From NCBI GenBank assembly GCA_029541985.1, contig CP095414.1:1364001-1428000 (forward strand): DNA of 64,000 nt, in the 5' to 3' direction. Positions 35,743 to 44,373 of this stretch are shown in pieces. The notes under the pieces were generated by a model that was given only the letters and a program-made list of their open reading frames with translations, searched no databases and was not told where the DNA came from. Positions within the stretch are counted from its first letter, which is position 1. Each line of letters starts with the position of its first letter. Source of the DNA: Bacteroidales bacterium F22. Lineage in GTDB: Bacteria > Bacteroidota > Bacteroidia > Bacteroidales > Bacteroidaceae. A program made the position numbers and the translations under genes.

Positions 35743-37050
35743 ATGAAAAAACAAATAAAGAATAGAGAGATCAAAATCATCATTGTAACAATGATTGTAA
35801 GCCTCTCTTTAGGCTGGTTATTTTTCCACACAACGAGTGAAAAAGCACCTCATAATCATGAGATGGAAATGGAGGAGGAAGGGACTAAACACACCGTTTA
35901 CACCTGCTCAATGCATCCTCAGATAAAAGAAGACAAACCAGGTTCATGCCCCATCTGTGGAATGGACTTAATCCCTATGAAAACGATGGGGGCAGATAAT
36001 AATCAAGTAGATCCTAATGAGATTCAAATGTCAGAATCGGCTTTAGCATTGGCTTCAGTTCAAACCACCAGAGTGACACAAGGAGTACCTCAAAAGGTGG
36101 TTCATTTACTTGGAAAAGTACAAGCAGACGAACGGAACATCTCGAAGATAACTGCACGTTATGGAGGACGAATAGATGATTTATTCATCAATTTCACAGG
36201 ACAGAAAGTACGAAAAGGAGAGAGTCTAGCGATGATTTATTCTCCTGAATTAATCATCGCACAGAAAGAATTGTTAGAGGCAATAAAATATAAGACCTCT
36301 AATCCTTCTTTTTATCAAGCTACTCGAGCAAAATTGAATCTTTGGGATCTAACGGAAAAACAAATTGACGGTATAGAAACCCGTAAGCAAGTAAAAACTC
36401 TTTTTGAGATTAAGTCTCCAATTAGTGGTACAGTAACTAAAAAAGAAATTTCAACTGGCGACTACGTAAAAGAAGGTACTCAATTGTTTGAGGTCGTTAA
36501 TTTATCGAAGGTATGGGTTTTGTTTGATGCATACGAGAGTGATTTGCCATGGATAAAAAGAGGAGATAATATAGCATTTACACTACAGTCGTTCCCAGGG
36601 AAACAATATTCGGGGAAAATCGCATTCATCGACCCATTGATTGATGGTCAGACACGTGTGGCAAGAGTACGACTAGAACTCAACAATGCAAATGGGAAGA
36701 TTAAACCAGGCATGTTTGCGAAGGGTACACTAAAATCGAACACAACTTCAAATGCGAATGAAATACTCATCCCTAAATCAGCCATCTTATGGACTGGCAA
36801 GCGATCTGTAGTCTATGTAAAAGTACCAGACGTCGAGACCGTCTCCTTCCTCAGACGAGAAATAGTCTTAGGACCTGAAGCAGGAAACTTCTATGTAGTG
36901 AGTGAAGGATTATCAGTAGGAGAAGAGATTGCAACGAATGGGGTATTCAAGATTGATGCGGCCGCTCAACTTGAAGGAAAAGCGAGTATGATGAATCCAA
37001 CGGGTGCAAAAAGTTTAGCACCTCATGATATGTCTAATATGAAACACTAA
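35743..37050 (+). CDS. cusB: Cu/Ag efflux periplasmic adaptor (CusB-like)
   Basis: Membrane fusion protein of 435 aa. An N-terminal membrane anchor (residues ~12-28) is followed by a His/Met-rich linker (HNHEMEM) and one heavy-metal-binding module (YTCSMHPQI...PGSCPICGMDL, about 53-78). Lipoyl/barrel-sandwich, helical hairpin and beta-barrel parts follow (RYGGRIDDLFINFTGQKVRKGE, IKSPISGTVTKKEISTGDYV, and DGQTRVARVRLELNN). The same metal module occurs twice in the divergent ATPase, suggesting direct metal hand-over in the periplasm. The C-terminus is Met/His-rich (DMSNMKH). It ends the operon. Confidence 0.93.
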   Translation: MKKQIKNREIKIIIVTMIVSLSLGWLFFHTTSEKAPHNHEMEMEEEGTKHTVYTCSMHPQIKEDKPGSCPICGMDLIPMKTMGADNNQVDPNEIQMSESALALASVQTTRVTQGVPQKVVHLLGKVQADERNISKITARYGGRIDDLFINFTGQKVRKGESLAMIYSPELIIAQKELLEAIKYKTSNPSFYQATRAKLNLWDLTEKQIDGIETRKQVKTLFEIKSPISGTVTKKEISTGDYVKEGTQLFEVVNLSKVWVLFDAYESDLPWIKRGDNIAFTLQSFPGKQYSGKIAFIDPLIDGQTRVARVRLELNNANGKIKPGMFAKGTLKSNTTSNANEILIPKSAILWTGKRSVVYVKVPDVETVSFLRREIVLGPEAGNFYVVSEGLSVGEEIATNGVFKIDAAAQLEGKASMMNPTGAKSLAPHDMSNMKH

Positions 37051-37078
37051 AAAAACAAAAGGAATCGTTTAAATTAGA

Positions 37079-37114
37079 GAAAGCCGTTTAATCAGGATTG
37101 ATTAAACGGCTTTC
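37079..37114. terminator. Bidirectional terminator between cusB and the hybrid kinase
   Basis: Perfect 16-bp arms (37079-37094 and 37099-37114) with loop GGAT. The stem sequence GCCGTTTAATCA is identical to that of the terminator at 22998-23028. It lies between convergent genes. Confidence 0.88.
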
Positions 37115-37150
37115 TTATAGTTAATGATAAATGAGTTAGATTCGAAAAGG

Positions 37151-39178
37151 TCAATACTTAATCAACTTCTTAATCAAAGTAAATAATTCCTCTTTTACTA
37201 TAGGCTTAGTTATATATCCATTACATCCCGCCTCAAGAGCTTTCTCCTTGTCTTCTGTAAGAGTAAATGCAGTCTGTGCAATAATAGCGACCTCAGAATT
37301 GAATTGTCTGATAGTACGAGTAGCCTCATAACCATTCATCTTAGGCATCCGTATATCCATTAAAATCAAATCGATATTAGGGTATTGTTTACAAAGTTCG
37401 ACAGCTTCAACTCCATCTTGCGCTCGTAAAATATTAGAAGCAATTTTCTCAAAAAAGTTTCTTATAAGCAATCCTGAATTTTCATCATTTTCTACAATTA
37501 AAACAGTTAGAACCTTGAAACCATTGGCCAATTCTTTATCCAGAGCAGTCTGTCTCTTTTCATTCCTTTTATCTGTATTAGGACGATATGGAATAGTGAA
37601 AAAGAAAGTCGAGCCTTTGCCCTGTTCGCTCTCAAGCCAAATATCACCACCCAGGATTTCGACATAGGCTTTAGAAATAGATAAACCTAGCCCTGCCCCT
37701 TGTCTCGCCATCTTATCAGCTATATCAGCCTGTATAAAGCGTTTAAAAACAATCTTATGTTTGCTACATTTGATGCCTATACCAGTATCTTTAACATAAA
37801 ATTCCAGATAGTTTCCTTTCAATTGATACCCAAATTGAATAGACCCTTTCTCGGTATATTTAATAGCATTCTTTATAAGGTTAGTTAATATAGACAAGAA
37901 CTTATCCTTATCAGTCTTTATTATTGCGTGATCCAAAGGTAAGGAAGAGATAAAAGAAAAATCAATATTTTTGGCTTCCATTTCAGGTACAAAGAAAGTG
38001 TAGAGATAACTCTGTAGCTCGTTAACGTTAAATTCCACGTAATCCACCTCCACCAATCCTGATTCTATTTTTGAGATAGAGACTATATCATCAATAATAT
38101 TAAGCATTCGCGTACCGCTTTTCTCTATAACTTCTATATAACTCTGTTGTAATTCTCCAGAAAGGTCAGGTTCCTTAAGCAAAGATGAGAATCCCAAAAT
38201 ACCATTCATAGGAGTTCGTATCTCATGACTCATATTAGCTAGGAAAGCAGATTTCAGATGATCGCTCTCTTCTGCTTTCTCTTTTGCTAATTTCAAATCT
38301 GTATTTTGACGAATCAATAAGATTTCTTTTTTTTGCAAAAGGACTTGAAAATGCTTAAGTTTCCATAATGAATAAAGAATACCTAGAAGAAGAAAGCTAA
38401 GTAATGAAATGACCCCAATCATTAAAGGTGAAAAGGGAGAGCTGATTTCACTGGTTACTTCCAAAGTCAAACCGTTGTTCAAAGAGGTAAGTACCTTTCT
38501 TTTAGATAGGACATTTCCCCCAAAATGGCTAGTGGACACGTCAGTGATAACCTGATTGTCCCCATTGAGAAAATGAAAGAAGGTAGTTGGATATTTATCG
38601 GTTTCGATCCATGTCTTTATCACCTCACTACTAGAGTAAACAGCGACGAATAGGCCCAAGAACTGATTATTTCTGAACACAGGAGTCCAAGCTTCAAAAG
38701 AAGAGACCCCTTCCAATCCTTCAAAAGGGACAGTGTAAACTGTTTGTTGGGTCGATTTAGCAAGTCTAGACGCTCTCTTCGGTTCCTTGAGTTCAATATC
38801 GAGCCCAATAATATGTGAATTTCCCGTCAATGGACAAACCGACTTAACAGTAAAATTTGAATCTACCCAAGTGATGTTAATCAATTCTTGATGACTTCTC
38901 AAGTAGTCATTTACCTTCCCCTGAAACGCAGAATCAGGAAGATTGTTGTCTATCAACGTATTAGAAAGCAAGTTTAGAAAATCAACATTTGCTTTCAAGT
39001 TAAGTTCGATTATATCGGAATATTTATCGACTAAGAAGTCATTGGATTGTTTTTGATTAGAGATTGAACTATGACGCATTATTCCTAAGAGGATACCAAG
39101 AGCTACGACAAAAGCTGTAATAATCATTACAGGAATCGTAAAACTTGGCTTATGAGAATTATTTAATGTAGATTTCAT
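37151..39178 (-). CDS. Hybrid histidine kinase with CHASE-like sensor and receiver domain
   Basis: 675 aa. TM1 lies at ~14-34 and TM2 at ~251-272. They enclose a ~215-residue extracytoplasmic domain resembling CHASE ([16 protein letters not shown], ...[18 protein letters not shown]). A coiled coil leads to the HisKA domain with H318 in [11 protein letters not shown], then a HATPase domain ([31 protein letters not shown]), and a C-terminal receiver with the phosphoacceptor aspartate in [11 protein letters not shown]. There is no DNA-binding domain, so it needs a downstream partner. The ligand is unknown. Upstream lie two adjacent palindromes. Confidence 0.9.
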   Translation of the reverse strand: MKSTLNNSHKPSFTIPVMIITAFVVALGILLGIMRHSSISNQKQSNDFLVDKYSDIIELNLKANVDFLNLLSNTLIDNNLPDSAFQGKVNDYLRSHQELINITWVDSNFTVKSVCPLTGNSHIIGLDIELKEPKRASRLAKSTQQTVYTVPFEGLEGVSSFEAWTPVFRNNQFLGLFVAVYSSSEVIKTWIETDKYPTTFFHFLNGDNQVITDVSTSHFGGNVLSKRKVLTSLNNGLTLEVTSEISSPFSPLMIGVISLLSFLLLGILYSLWKLKHFQVLLQKKEILLIRQNTDLKLAKEKAEESDHLKSAFLANMSHEIRTPMNGILGFSSLLKEPDLSGELQQSYIEVIEKSGTRMLNIIDDIVSISKIESGLVEVDYVEFNVNELQSYLYTFFVPEMEAKNIDFSFISSLPLDHAIIKTDKDKFLSILTNLIKNAIKYTEKGSIQFGYQLKGNYLEFYVKDTGIGIKCSKHKIVFKRFIQADIADKMARQGAGLGLSISKAYVEILGGDIWLESEQGKGSTFFFTIPYRPNTDKRNEKRQTALDKELANGFKVLTVLIVENDENSGLLIRNFFEKIASNILRAQDGVEAVELCKQYPNIDLILMDIRMPKMNGYEATRTIRQFNSEVAIIAQTAFTLTEDKEKALEAGCNGYITKPIVKEELFTLIKKLIKY

Positions 39179-39247
39179 ATCATTTCATAATTTAAAACTG
39201 AAAGAGTTTAATGCATCATCGTACCTGGATTTATTATCATCTATACT

Positions 39248-39295
39248 TAAAGTTATCTCCCCCCCTATGCATAGGCAATACCGTATTATACGGTA
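39248..39295 (-). promoter_or_regulatory. Two adjacent palindromes upstream of the hybrid kinase
   Basis: CCTATGCATAGG (39264-39275, perfect) and TACCGTAT-T-ATACGGTA (39279-39295, perfect 8-bp arms) are 3 bp apart. On the minus strand a near -7 box (TAACTTTA, 39255-39248) lies 8 bp after them, so they cover the usual activator/repressor positions for the kinase gene. The rest of the 225-bp gap is featureless. Confidence 0.55.
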
Positions 39296-39404
39296 AATTC
39301 ACATCTTAGTATATAAGCCAAAGATATAAAATATATCATAAAAGAATAAGATAATAACCAATAATAATGAAAGAGACTAGCCAAAAAGATTAAAACGGAT
39401 TATT

Positions 39405-39983
39405 CTACTCAATATCCAAACGATGTTTATAGAGTAATCCCGCAAGATTAAGTGCTGAAAATTTAGCCATTTTCATTTGATTATATTCAGGATCAATAGA
39501 AAAATTATTCGCTGTTCTAAAATCAGCCCTGTCGAGTTTAGTCTTTGAAAAAGTAGCTCTCGACAAATCACAATTAGCAAAGACAGAGGATGTCAAATCT
39601 GTTTCAGAAAAATCGATTTCTTTAAGAGAACATTTCTCAAAAGTTGTTTTCATCAGTTTTGTTCCAAAAAAATTAGAATAGTCTAAGATGCAATCAAAGA
39701 AGGAAAAAGAAAACAGACAAGGATTGCATCTTGTGAAATCAAGCCCAAGAAGTTTGCAACCCTTAAAGACAGCATTCCCAAAACTCACCCCGTAGATAAT
39801 AGCCACAGACAAGTCACAATTTTCAAAAGTACAATCATCGAAAACATTCCCTATAAGATCACTTTTCACGAAAACACATCGGTTAAAGGTACAACCATAA
39901 AACTCACGATTTCTCAGTACTTTATCTGAATAATCGATATTAGTAAATGTTTTCTTCTCGTGATATACTATTTCATCTGTCAT
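39405..39983 (-). CDS. Pentapeptide-repeat protein
   Basis: 192 aa with about 25 pentapeptide-like units of the A(D/N)LxX or FxxCxF type (for example REFYGCTFNRCVF, TFENCDL, FEKCSLKEIDFSETDL, ATFSKTKLDRADF). They fold as a right-handed quadrilateral beta-helix. The layout, with a cysteine-rich first part, a short non-repeat break and a C-terminal helix, recalls Qnr/MfpA-like proteins that bind DNA gyrase, but similarity to resistance proteins is only at fold level. The C-terminal segment (SIDPEYNQMKMAKFS) is common in unrelated housekeeping members. It starts 8 bp after the DoxX stop, so it is in the same operon. Confidence 0.85.
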   Translation of the reverse strand: MTDEIVYHEKKTFTNIDYSDKVLRNREFYGCTFNRCVFVKSDLIGNVFDDCTFENCDLSVAIIYGVSFGNAVFKGCKLLGLDFTRCNPCLFSFSFFDCILDYSNFFGTKLMKTTFEKCSLKEIDFSETDLTSSVFANCDLSRATFSKTKLDRADFRTANNFSIDPEYNQMKMAKFSALNLAGLLYKHRLDIE

Positions 39984-39991
39984 CGAATTCT

Positions 39992-40390
39992 TTAATTTTG
40001 ATTCTTTATTTGTCTAGAAAGTACTGCATAGATTATCCATGACACAACTATGAATATAAATTGAATAGGAAGCCTAATCAAGGCTGCACGATGACTTCCT
40101 ATAGCAGGAGTTGCAGAGAACACATCCCAAAGGTGAATAGGTAAAAACAAGACCATCATTAAGAACAATCCAAGAGCAGCATATCTAGCATATTTCTTGT
40201 GTAACAATAAACCAACACCCAATACCATTTCGACGACTCCAGACAAATAGACGATACTCATCTGAAATGGTAGAAACGAAGGGACAAAAGGTAAATAGAA
40301 ATCAGGTTTCATAAAATGTTGTATCCCAGCGAAAATCATAAAAAGGGCTATTAAAGAGCGTAATATAATCGTAAGTACTTGTCTCATCAT
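39992..40390 (-). CDS. DoxX-like membrane protein
   Basis: 132 aa with four membrane helices and the DoxX/MauE-type pattern (FAGIQHFMKPDFYLPFVPSFLPF, YLSGVVEMVLGVGLLL, WDVFS). Members are often linked to thiol or electrophile stress, but the activity is uncertain. It is the first gene of an operon with the pentapeptide-repeat protein, behind a promoter that carries a strong inverted repeat. Confidence 0.85.
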   Translation of the reverse strand: MMRQVLTIILRSLIALFMIFAGIQHFMKPDFYLPFVPSFLPFQMSIVYLSGVVEMVLGVGLLLHKKYARYAALGLFLMMVLFLPIHLWDVFSATPAIGSHRAALIRLPIQFIFIVVSWIIYAVLSRQIKNQN

Positions 40391-40413
40391 ATTTATTTAA
40401 TTTTGTTGAATAA

Positions 40414-40447
40414 CAAAGATACAATAAATGAATAAACATTCATTTAT
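40414..40447 (-). promoter_or_regulatory. DoxX-operon promoter with inverted-repeat operator
   Basis: -7 box TATCTTTG on the minus strand (40421-40414), 23 bp before the ATG. Just upstream lies a perfect 10-bp inverted repeat, ATAAATGAAT (40424-40433) and ATTCATTTAT (40438-40447), with a 4-bp spacer, covering the -33 region. It is a likely repressor site; the half-sites resemble those at 26526-26539 but the spacing differs. Confidence 0.65.
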
Positions 40448-40513
40448 AGAATAAGAATTTTAACATATCTCTCCAAGCGATAATAAAAGATTTCAAGGGA
40501 GAAAAAGACAAAA

Positions 40514-40975
40514 TCAGAAAAGCATATCAATATCAAGTTGGTTTCCTGCTTGAACTGTTTGGGTATCCTTTACATTCCCGATACCGATACCGATAATCAT
40601 ACCGATAGGAATTCCTATCCCTAGTAAACCGATGTTTCCTAAAACATAACCAAACAGAGTCCCAAGCGGTACCCCGAAAGCAATCCCAAGTGCCATCCAT
40701 CGATTTCTATAATAGTTCTTCGGAACAAGCTTAAGTTCCCTTTCCAACAAACTGAAAACAAAAGAGATTACTTTTCGAATCACTTTACGGAGTCTCTTAT
40801 CCGAACCTTTAAACGCATTCAACTCTTCAATACCTTGATTAATTTGTTCAACGATAGGTCTAGGAAGATTTCTGTCTTGCAATACATCAATTAATTGCAC
40901 CAAATAATAGAATGTATTCCTCATTTTTTTGCCCTGTCCGATAGTTAGTCTCAAATCTGGTTTCTTTATTTTCAT
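40514..40975 (-). CDS. Small membrane protein with glycine-zipper hairpin
   Basis: 153 aa. No family is recognised. The first ~90 residues are soluble, basic and helical, and the next ~45 form two Gly-rich hydrophobic segments (GIAFGVPLGTLFGYVLG and LGIGIPIGMIIGIGIG), as in glycine-zipper membrane proteins. The C-terminus is short and acidic. The ATG at 40975 is only 4 nt after a perfect -7 box (40980-40987), so the mRNA may lack a 5' leader. Confidence 0.75.
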   Translation of the reverse strand: MKIKKPDLRLTIGQGKKMRNTFYYLVQLIDVLQDRNLPRPIVEQINQGIEELNAFKGSDKRLRKVIRKVISFVFSLLERELKLVPKNYYRNRWMALGIAFGVPLGTLFGYVLGNIGLLGIGIPIGMIIGIGIGNVKDTQTVQAGNQLDIDMLF

Positions 40976-40979
40976 GATT

Positions 40980-40987
40980 CAAATATA
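40980..40987 (-). promoter_or_regulatory. -7 box abutting the start codon at 40975
   Basis: TATATTTG on the minus strand ends 4 nt before the ATG. In this promoter class transcription starts a few bases after the box, so the start would fall at or next to the A of ATG. Confidence 0.55.
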
Positions 40988-41083
40988 CAAATAATTATAT
41001 ATTTCAGAATATAGAATCACCGATATATCCCTTTTTTTCGATAGACAAGAGCTAGTACTTGAAAAAAGGAGAAGAAAAAATCG

Positions 41084-41175
41084 CACATTTCGATAACAAA
41101 TGTAACATATCACACATTTGTATAAATGCCGATTTCTTTTGTTATATATGGAAATAAGAAGTTATGATATATTTG
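41084..41175 (+). promoter_or_regulatory. Regulatory region of the fructan locus (susC promoter)
   Basis: -7 box TATATTTG at 41168-41175, with no good -33, as is common for HTCS-activated promoters. Upstream, ACAAATGT (41096-41103) and ACATTTGT (41114-41121) form an inverted repeat with centres 18 bp apart, and CACATTT is repeated directly at 41084 and 41113. These are plausible binding sites for the HTCS encoded at 50178. The gap from 40976 contains nothing else. Confidence 0.5.
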
Positions 41176-41223
41176 TCGAAGTAAAATTATTACTAACCTT
41201 TGTTCAACTTAATTTCTTGTACA

Positions 41224-44200
41224 ATGAAAAAAAACTATTTATTTTTCGTTTTTCTTTTTTTAATGACCCATACTATCTCTGCACAATCGGGGTTATCTAT
41301 AAAAGGAAAAGTCGTTTCAAAAACAAATGGAGAAGCAATTATTGGTGCTTCTATATTGGAGACAGGGTCCACTAATGGAACTATTTCTGATTTTGATGGA
41401 AACTTCGAACTCACCCTCGACTCTCGGAACACGCTCAGAATCTCTTATATGGGATACAAGACAGTCGTCTTAAAAGCTAAAAATGGAATGATTGTCTCTC
41501 TTGAAGAAGATGCTCATTTACTTAGTGATGTTGTCGTAACAGGTTATGCAACACAGAAAAAAGCTGACTTGACAGGTGCTGTTGCAGTAGTTAAGATAGA
41601 TGATGTAAAGACGACTCCAGTATCAGACCCCATGCAAGCTCTGCAAGGAAAAGTAGCTGGTATGTCAATCACTGATGATGGTTCTCCTTCTAGTGATGCA
41701 ACCATACGTATTCGAGGGATAGGTACAATGAATGACAATAGTCCATTGTATGTTATTGATGGGGTGCCAACAAAGACAGGACTTCACTCTTTAAATGCCA
41801 ATGATATAGCAAGTATTCAGGTACTAAAAGATGCAGCTTCAGCTTCTATCTATGGTGCTCGTGCGGCAAATGGTGTGATTATCATCACAACAAAGACAGG
41901 TAAGAAAGGAAAAGTGAGAGTTGATTTCGATGCTTCATACACCGTTTCTCAATATTCTTCTCATATGGATGTATGCAATACCAAACAATACGGTGAAGCA
42001 CTCTTCCGGTCTTATACAAATACAGGTATCGACCCTAACTCAAATGCATTGAGCTATCAATTTGATTGGAATAATGAATACAACAATCCCATATTAAATT
42101 CAATGTCTTATGGTCAATATGATGGGTATATCGATTCTAATAAGACGATGAGAGCCTCTGATACTGATTGGTTTGATGAGATATCACGCGACGGAACTCT
42201 TCAGAACTACAGTATATCTGTAAGTAATGGAACAGACAAAGGAAGTTATTTATTCTCTTTGGGGTATAAAGACAATAAAGGGATCATCAAATACACAGAC
42301 TATAGTAGCTTGTCTGCTCGTATGAACTCCTCTTATAAAGTATTCAATGATAAAGTAACTATAGGAGAAAATTTCACACTTTCACGTTCGATTAGTACAG
42401 ATTCAAACGTACAAAATCTAGCTTTACAAGCACTTTCAATCATACCAGTGCATACAGAAGATGGCGGATGGGGAGGCCCTGCGAAAGGAATGAATGATCG
42501 TAATAATCCCGTTCGTCTATTATATGACAATAGGAACAATGAGAAAAAGGCTTGGAGAACTTTTGGAAACGCCTATATAGCAATCAAACCAATCAAGGGT
42601 TTAGAACTTCGTAGCAATTTCGGTCTTGACTACAATCAATACAATCAACGAGACTTGACGTATAGTTATCAAAATGGTTACCTCAGCAACTCACTTACTC
42701 GTGCTAGTCTGACTCAAGACCATAGTACTCAATGGACTTGGTCCAATACAGCAAATTACAATTTCAATATTGACAAGCATGTCATTTCTGCTTTGGTTGG
42801 AATGGAACTTCAATCGATGGACGATGTCTTTTATGTAGCGTATAAAGACGGCTATGCTATTGAATCAACAGATTATATGTGGCCTGATGCAGCAACAGGA
42901 AACGCTTCAGTGACAGGTATCGAAAACAAATACACTATCGCATCCTACTTCACCAAAATTGATTACAAATATGACGAAAAATACTTAGCTTCATTTACGC
43001 TGAGACGTGATGGTTCCAGCCGCTTCGGCTCAAACAACCGCTATGGTATATTTCCTGCAGTCACTATGGGATGGCGTATTTCAAGCGAACCATTTATCGC
43101 AAACAATTTCAAATGGATAGACGGATTGAAACTGAGAGGTTCATGGGGTAAGACTGGTAATCAGGATGGTATCGACAACTATGCTAGTGTAGGTAAATGG
43201 GAACCTGCTTATGGTAGTGCAGATCCTACATGGGATGCTCCTAATTACACTTCTTATGACATGAATGGAACGGGATCCGGTTCTTTAGCTTCTGGCTATA
43301 AACAAACTCAACGGTCCAACATCAATCTGAAATGGGAATCGACATCACAGTATAATGTCGGTTTAGACTATAGTCTATTTAATCAAAGTATCTACGGAAA
43401 TGTCGATTTATATTGGAAGAAAACAACAGGAATATTATTGAGTCCTAGTTATATCGCAACTGTTGGCGAAGGAGGTTCACAATATGTCAATGGAGCTTCT
43501 ATGGAAAATAAAGGATTAGAATTTTCCTTGGGTTATCGTAAAACCTTTGGCAATGGACTACATCTAGATGTCAATGGCATCCTTGACTTGTATCGTAACA
43601 AAGTCACCAGTGTTCCAGAATCTGTAATCAATAATTATGGTGGTAACGGAGCTGATGATAATATCATCGGACATACGTACAATTCTAGCTATGGATATGT
43701 AACCGATGGACTCTTCAAATCCCAAAGTGAAATCGATGAGTACAATGCAAAATACACTTATGCATCAGGTTTCATAGCTCCTGGGCTTGGTCGTATCCGA
43801 TACAGTGATGTCAATAATGATAAGATCATTGATGAAAATGACCAGACATGGATCTTTGACCCGACTCCTGACTTTTCTTATGGAATCAACATTACTTTAA
43901 ATTGGAAGAATTTTGACTTCACCATGTTTTGGCAAGGTTTAGCTGATGTAGATTACTACAATGAAGAGAAACTCTCTACTGACTTTTTCTCAGTCAGTGA
44001 GACTGGTTCTAATAAAGGAGTAAGAATGTTGAATTGCTGGAGTGAGAACAATCCAAATTCATCTATTCCTGCTTTGACCTACTCGAACAACAACAATGAA
44101 GCGCGTTTCTCAACTTATTTCATCGAAAATGGTGCTTATCTTAAACTACGTACCCTCCAATTAGGATATACGCTAAATAAGCATTTACTTGAAGATTTAC

Positions 44201-44346
44201 AGATTAGCAGTTGTCGCGTATACATCAATGGACGTAACCTCGTGACACTAGATGCTAAAAACTTTACGGGGACAGACCCGGAGTCAACTAGTTGGGGATA
44301 CCCTATTCCATACTCCCTCACAGCTGGAGTTCAAATTTCTTTCTAA
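41224..44346 (+). CDS. susC: SusC-family TonB-dependent oligosaccharide importer
   Basis: 1040 aa, start at the ATG at 41224 (MKKNYLFF...), with a signal peptide ending SAQS. A carboxypeptidase-like (CarboxypepD_reg) domain (SIKGKVVSKTNGEAIIGASI) is followed by the plug (VVVTGYATQKKADLTGAV, the SusC signature) and a C-terminal 22-strand barrel. It forms the outer-membrane transporter with the SusD lid protein encoded 27 bp downstream. Neighbouring GH32 and fructokinase genes point to fructan or fructo-oligosaccharide import. Confidence 0.96.
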   Translation: MKKNYLFFVFLFLMTHTISAQSGLSIKGKVVSKTNGEAIIGASILETGSTNGTISDFDGNFELTLDSRNTLRISYMGYKTVVLKAKNGMIVSLEEDAHLLSDVVVTGYATQKKADLTGAVAVVKIDDVKTTPVSDPMQALQGKVAGMSITDDGSPSSDATIRIRGIGTMNDNSPLYVIDGVPTKTGLHSLNANDIASIQVLKDAASASIYGARAANGVIIITTKTGKKGKVRVDFDASYTVSQYSSHMDVCNTKQYGEALFRSYTNTGIDPNSNALSYQFDWNNEYNNPILNSMSYGQYDGYIDSNKTMRASDTDWFDEISRDGTLQNYSISVSNGTDKGSYLFSLGYKDNKGIIKYTDYSSLSARMNSSYKVFNDKVTIGENFTLSRSISTDSNVQNLALQALSIIPVHTEDGGWGGPAKGMNDRNNPVRLLYDNRNNEKKAWRTFGNAYIAIKPIKGLELRSNFGLDYNQYNQRDLTYSYQNGYLSNSLTRASLTQDHSTQWTWSNTANYNFNIDKHVISALVGMELQSMDDVFYVAYKDGYAIESTDYMWPDAATGNASVTGIENKYTIASYFTKIDYKYDEKYLASFTLRRDGSSRFGSNNRYGIFPAVTMGWRISSEPFIANNFKWIDGLKLRGSWGKTGNQDGIDNYASVGKWEPAYGSADPTWDAPNYTSYDMNGTGSGSLASGYKQTQRSNINLKWESTSQYNVGLDYSLFNQSIYGNVDLYWKKTTGILLSPSYIATVGEGGSQYVNGASMENKGLEFSLGYRKTFGNGLHLDVNGILDLYRNKVTSVPESVINNYGGNGADDNIIGHTYNSSYGYVTDGLFKSQSEIDEYNAKYTYASGFIAPGLGRIRYSDVNNDKIIDENDQTWIFDPTPDFSYGINITLNWKNFDFTMFWQGLADVDYYNEEKLSTDFFSVSETGSNKGVRMLNCWSENNPNSSIPALTYSNNNNEARFSTYFIENGAYLKLRTLQLGYTLNKHLLEDLQISSCRVYINGRNLVTLDAKNFTGTDPESTSWGYPIPYSLTAGVQISF

Positions 44347-44373
44347 TACCAAAACGCATAAAACGAAAATAAG

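Noticed and set aside
39405-39983. Quinolone-resistance gene (qnr)
   Set aside because: Pentapeptide repeats alone do not show this; length and details differ from Qnr, so I call only the repeat family.
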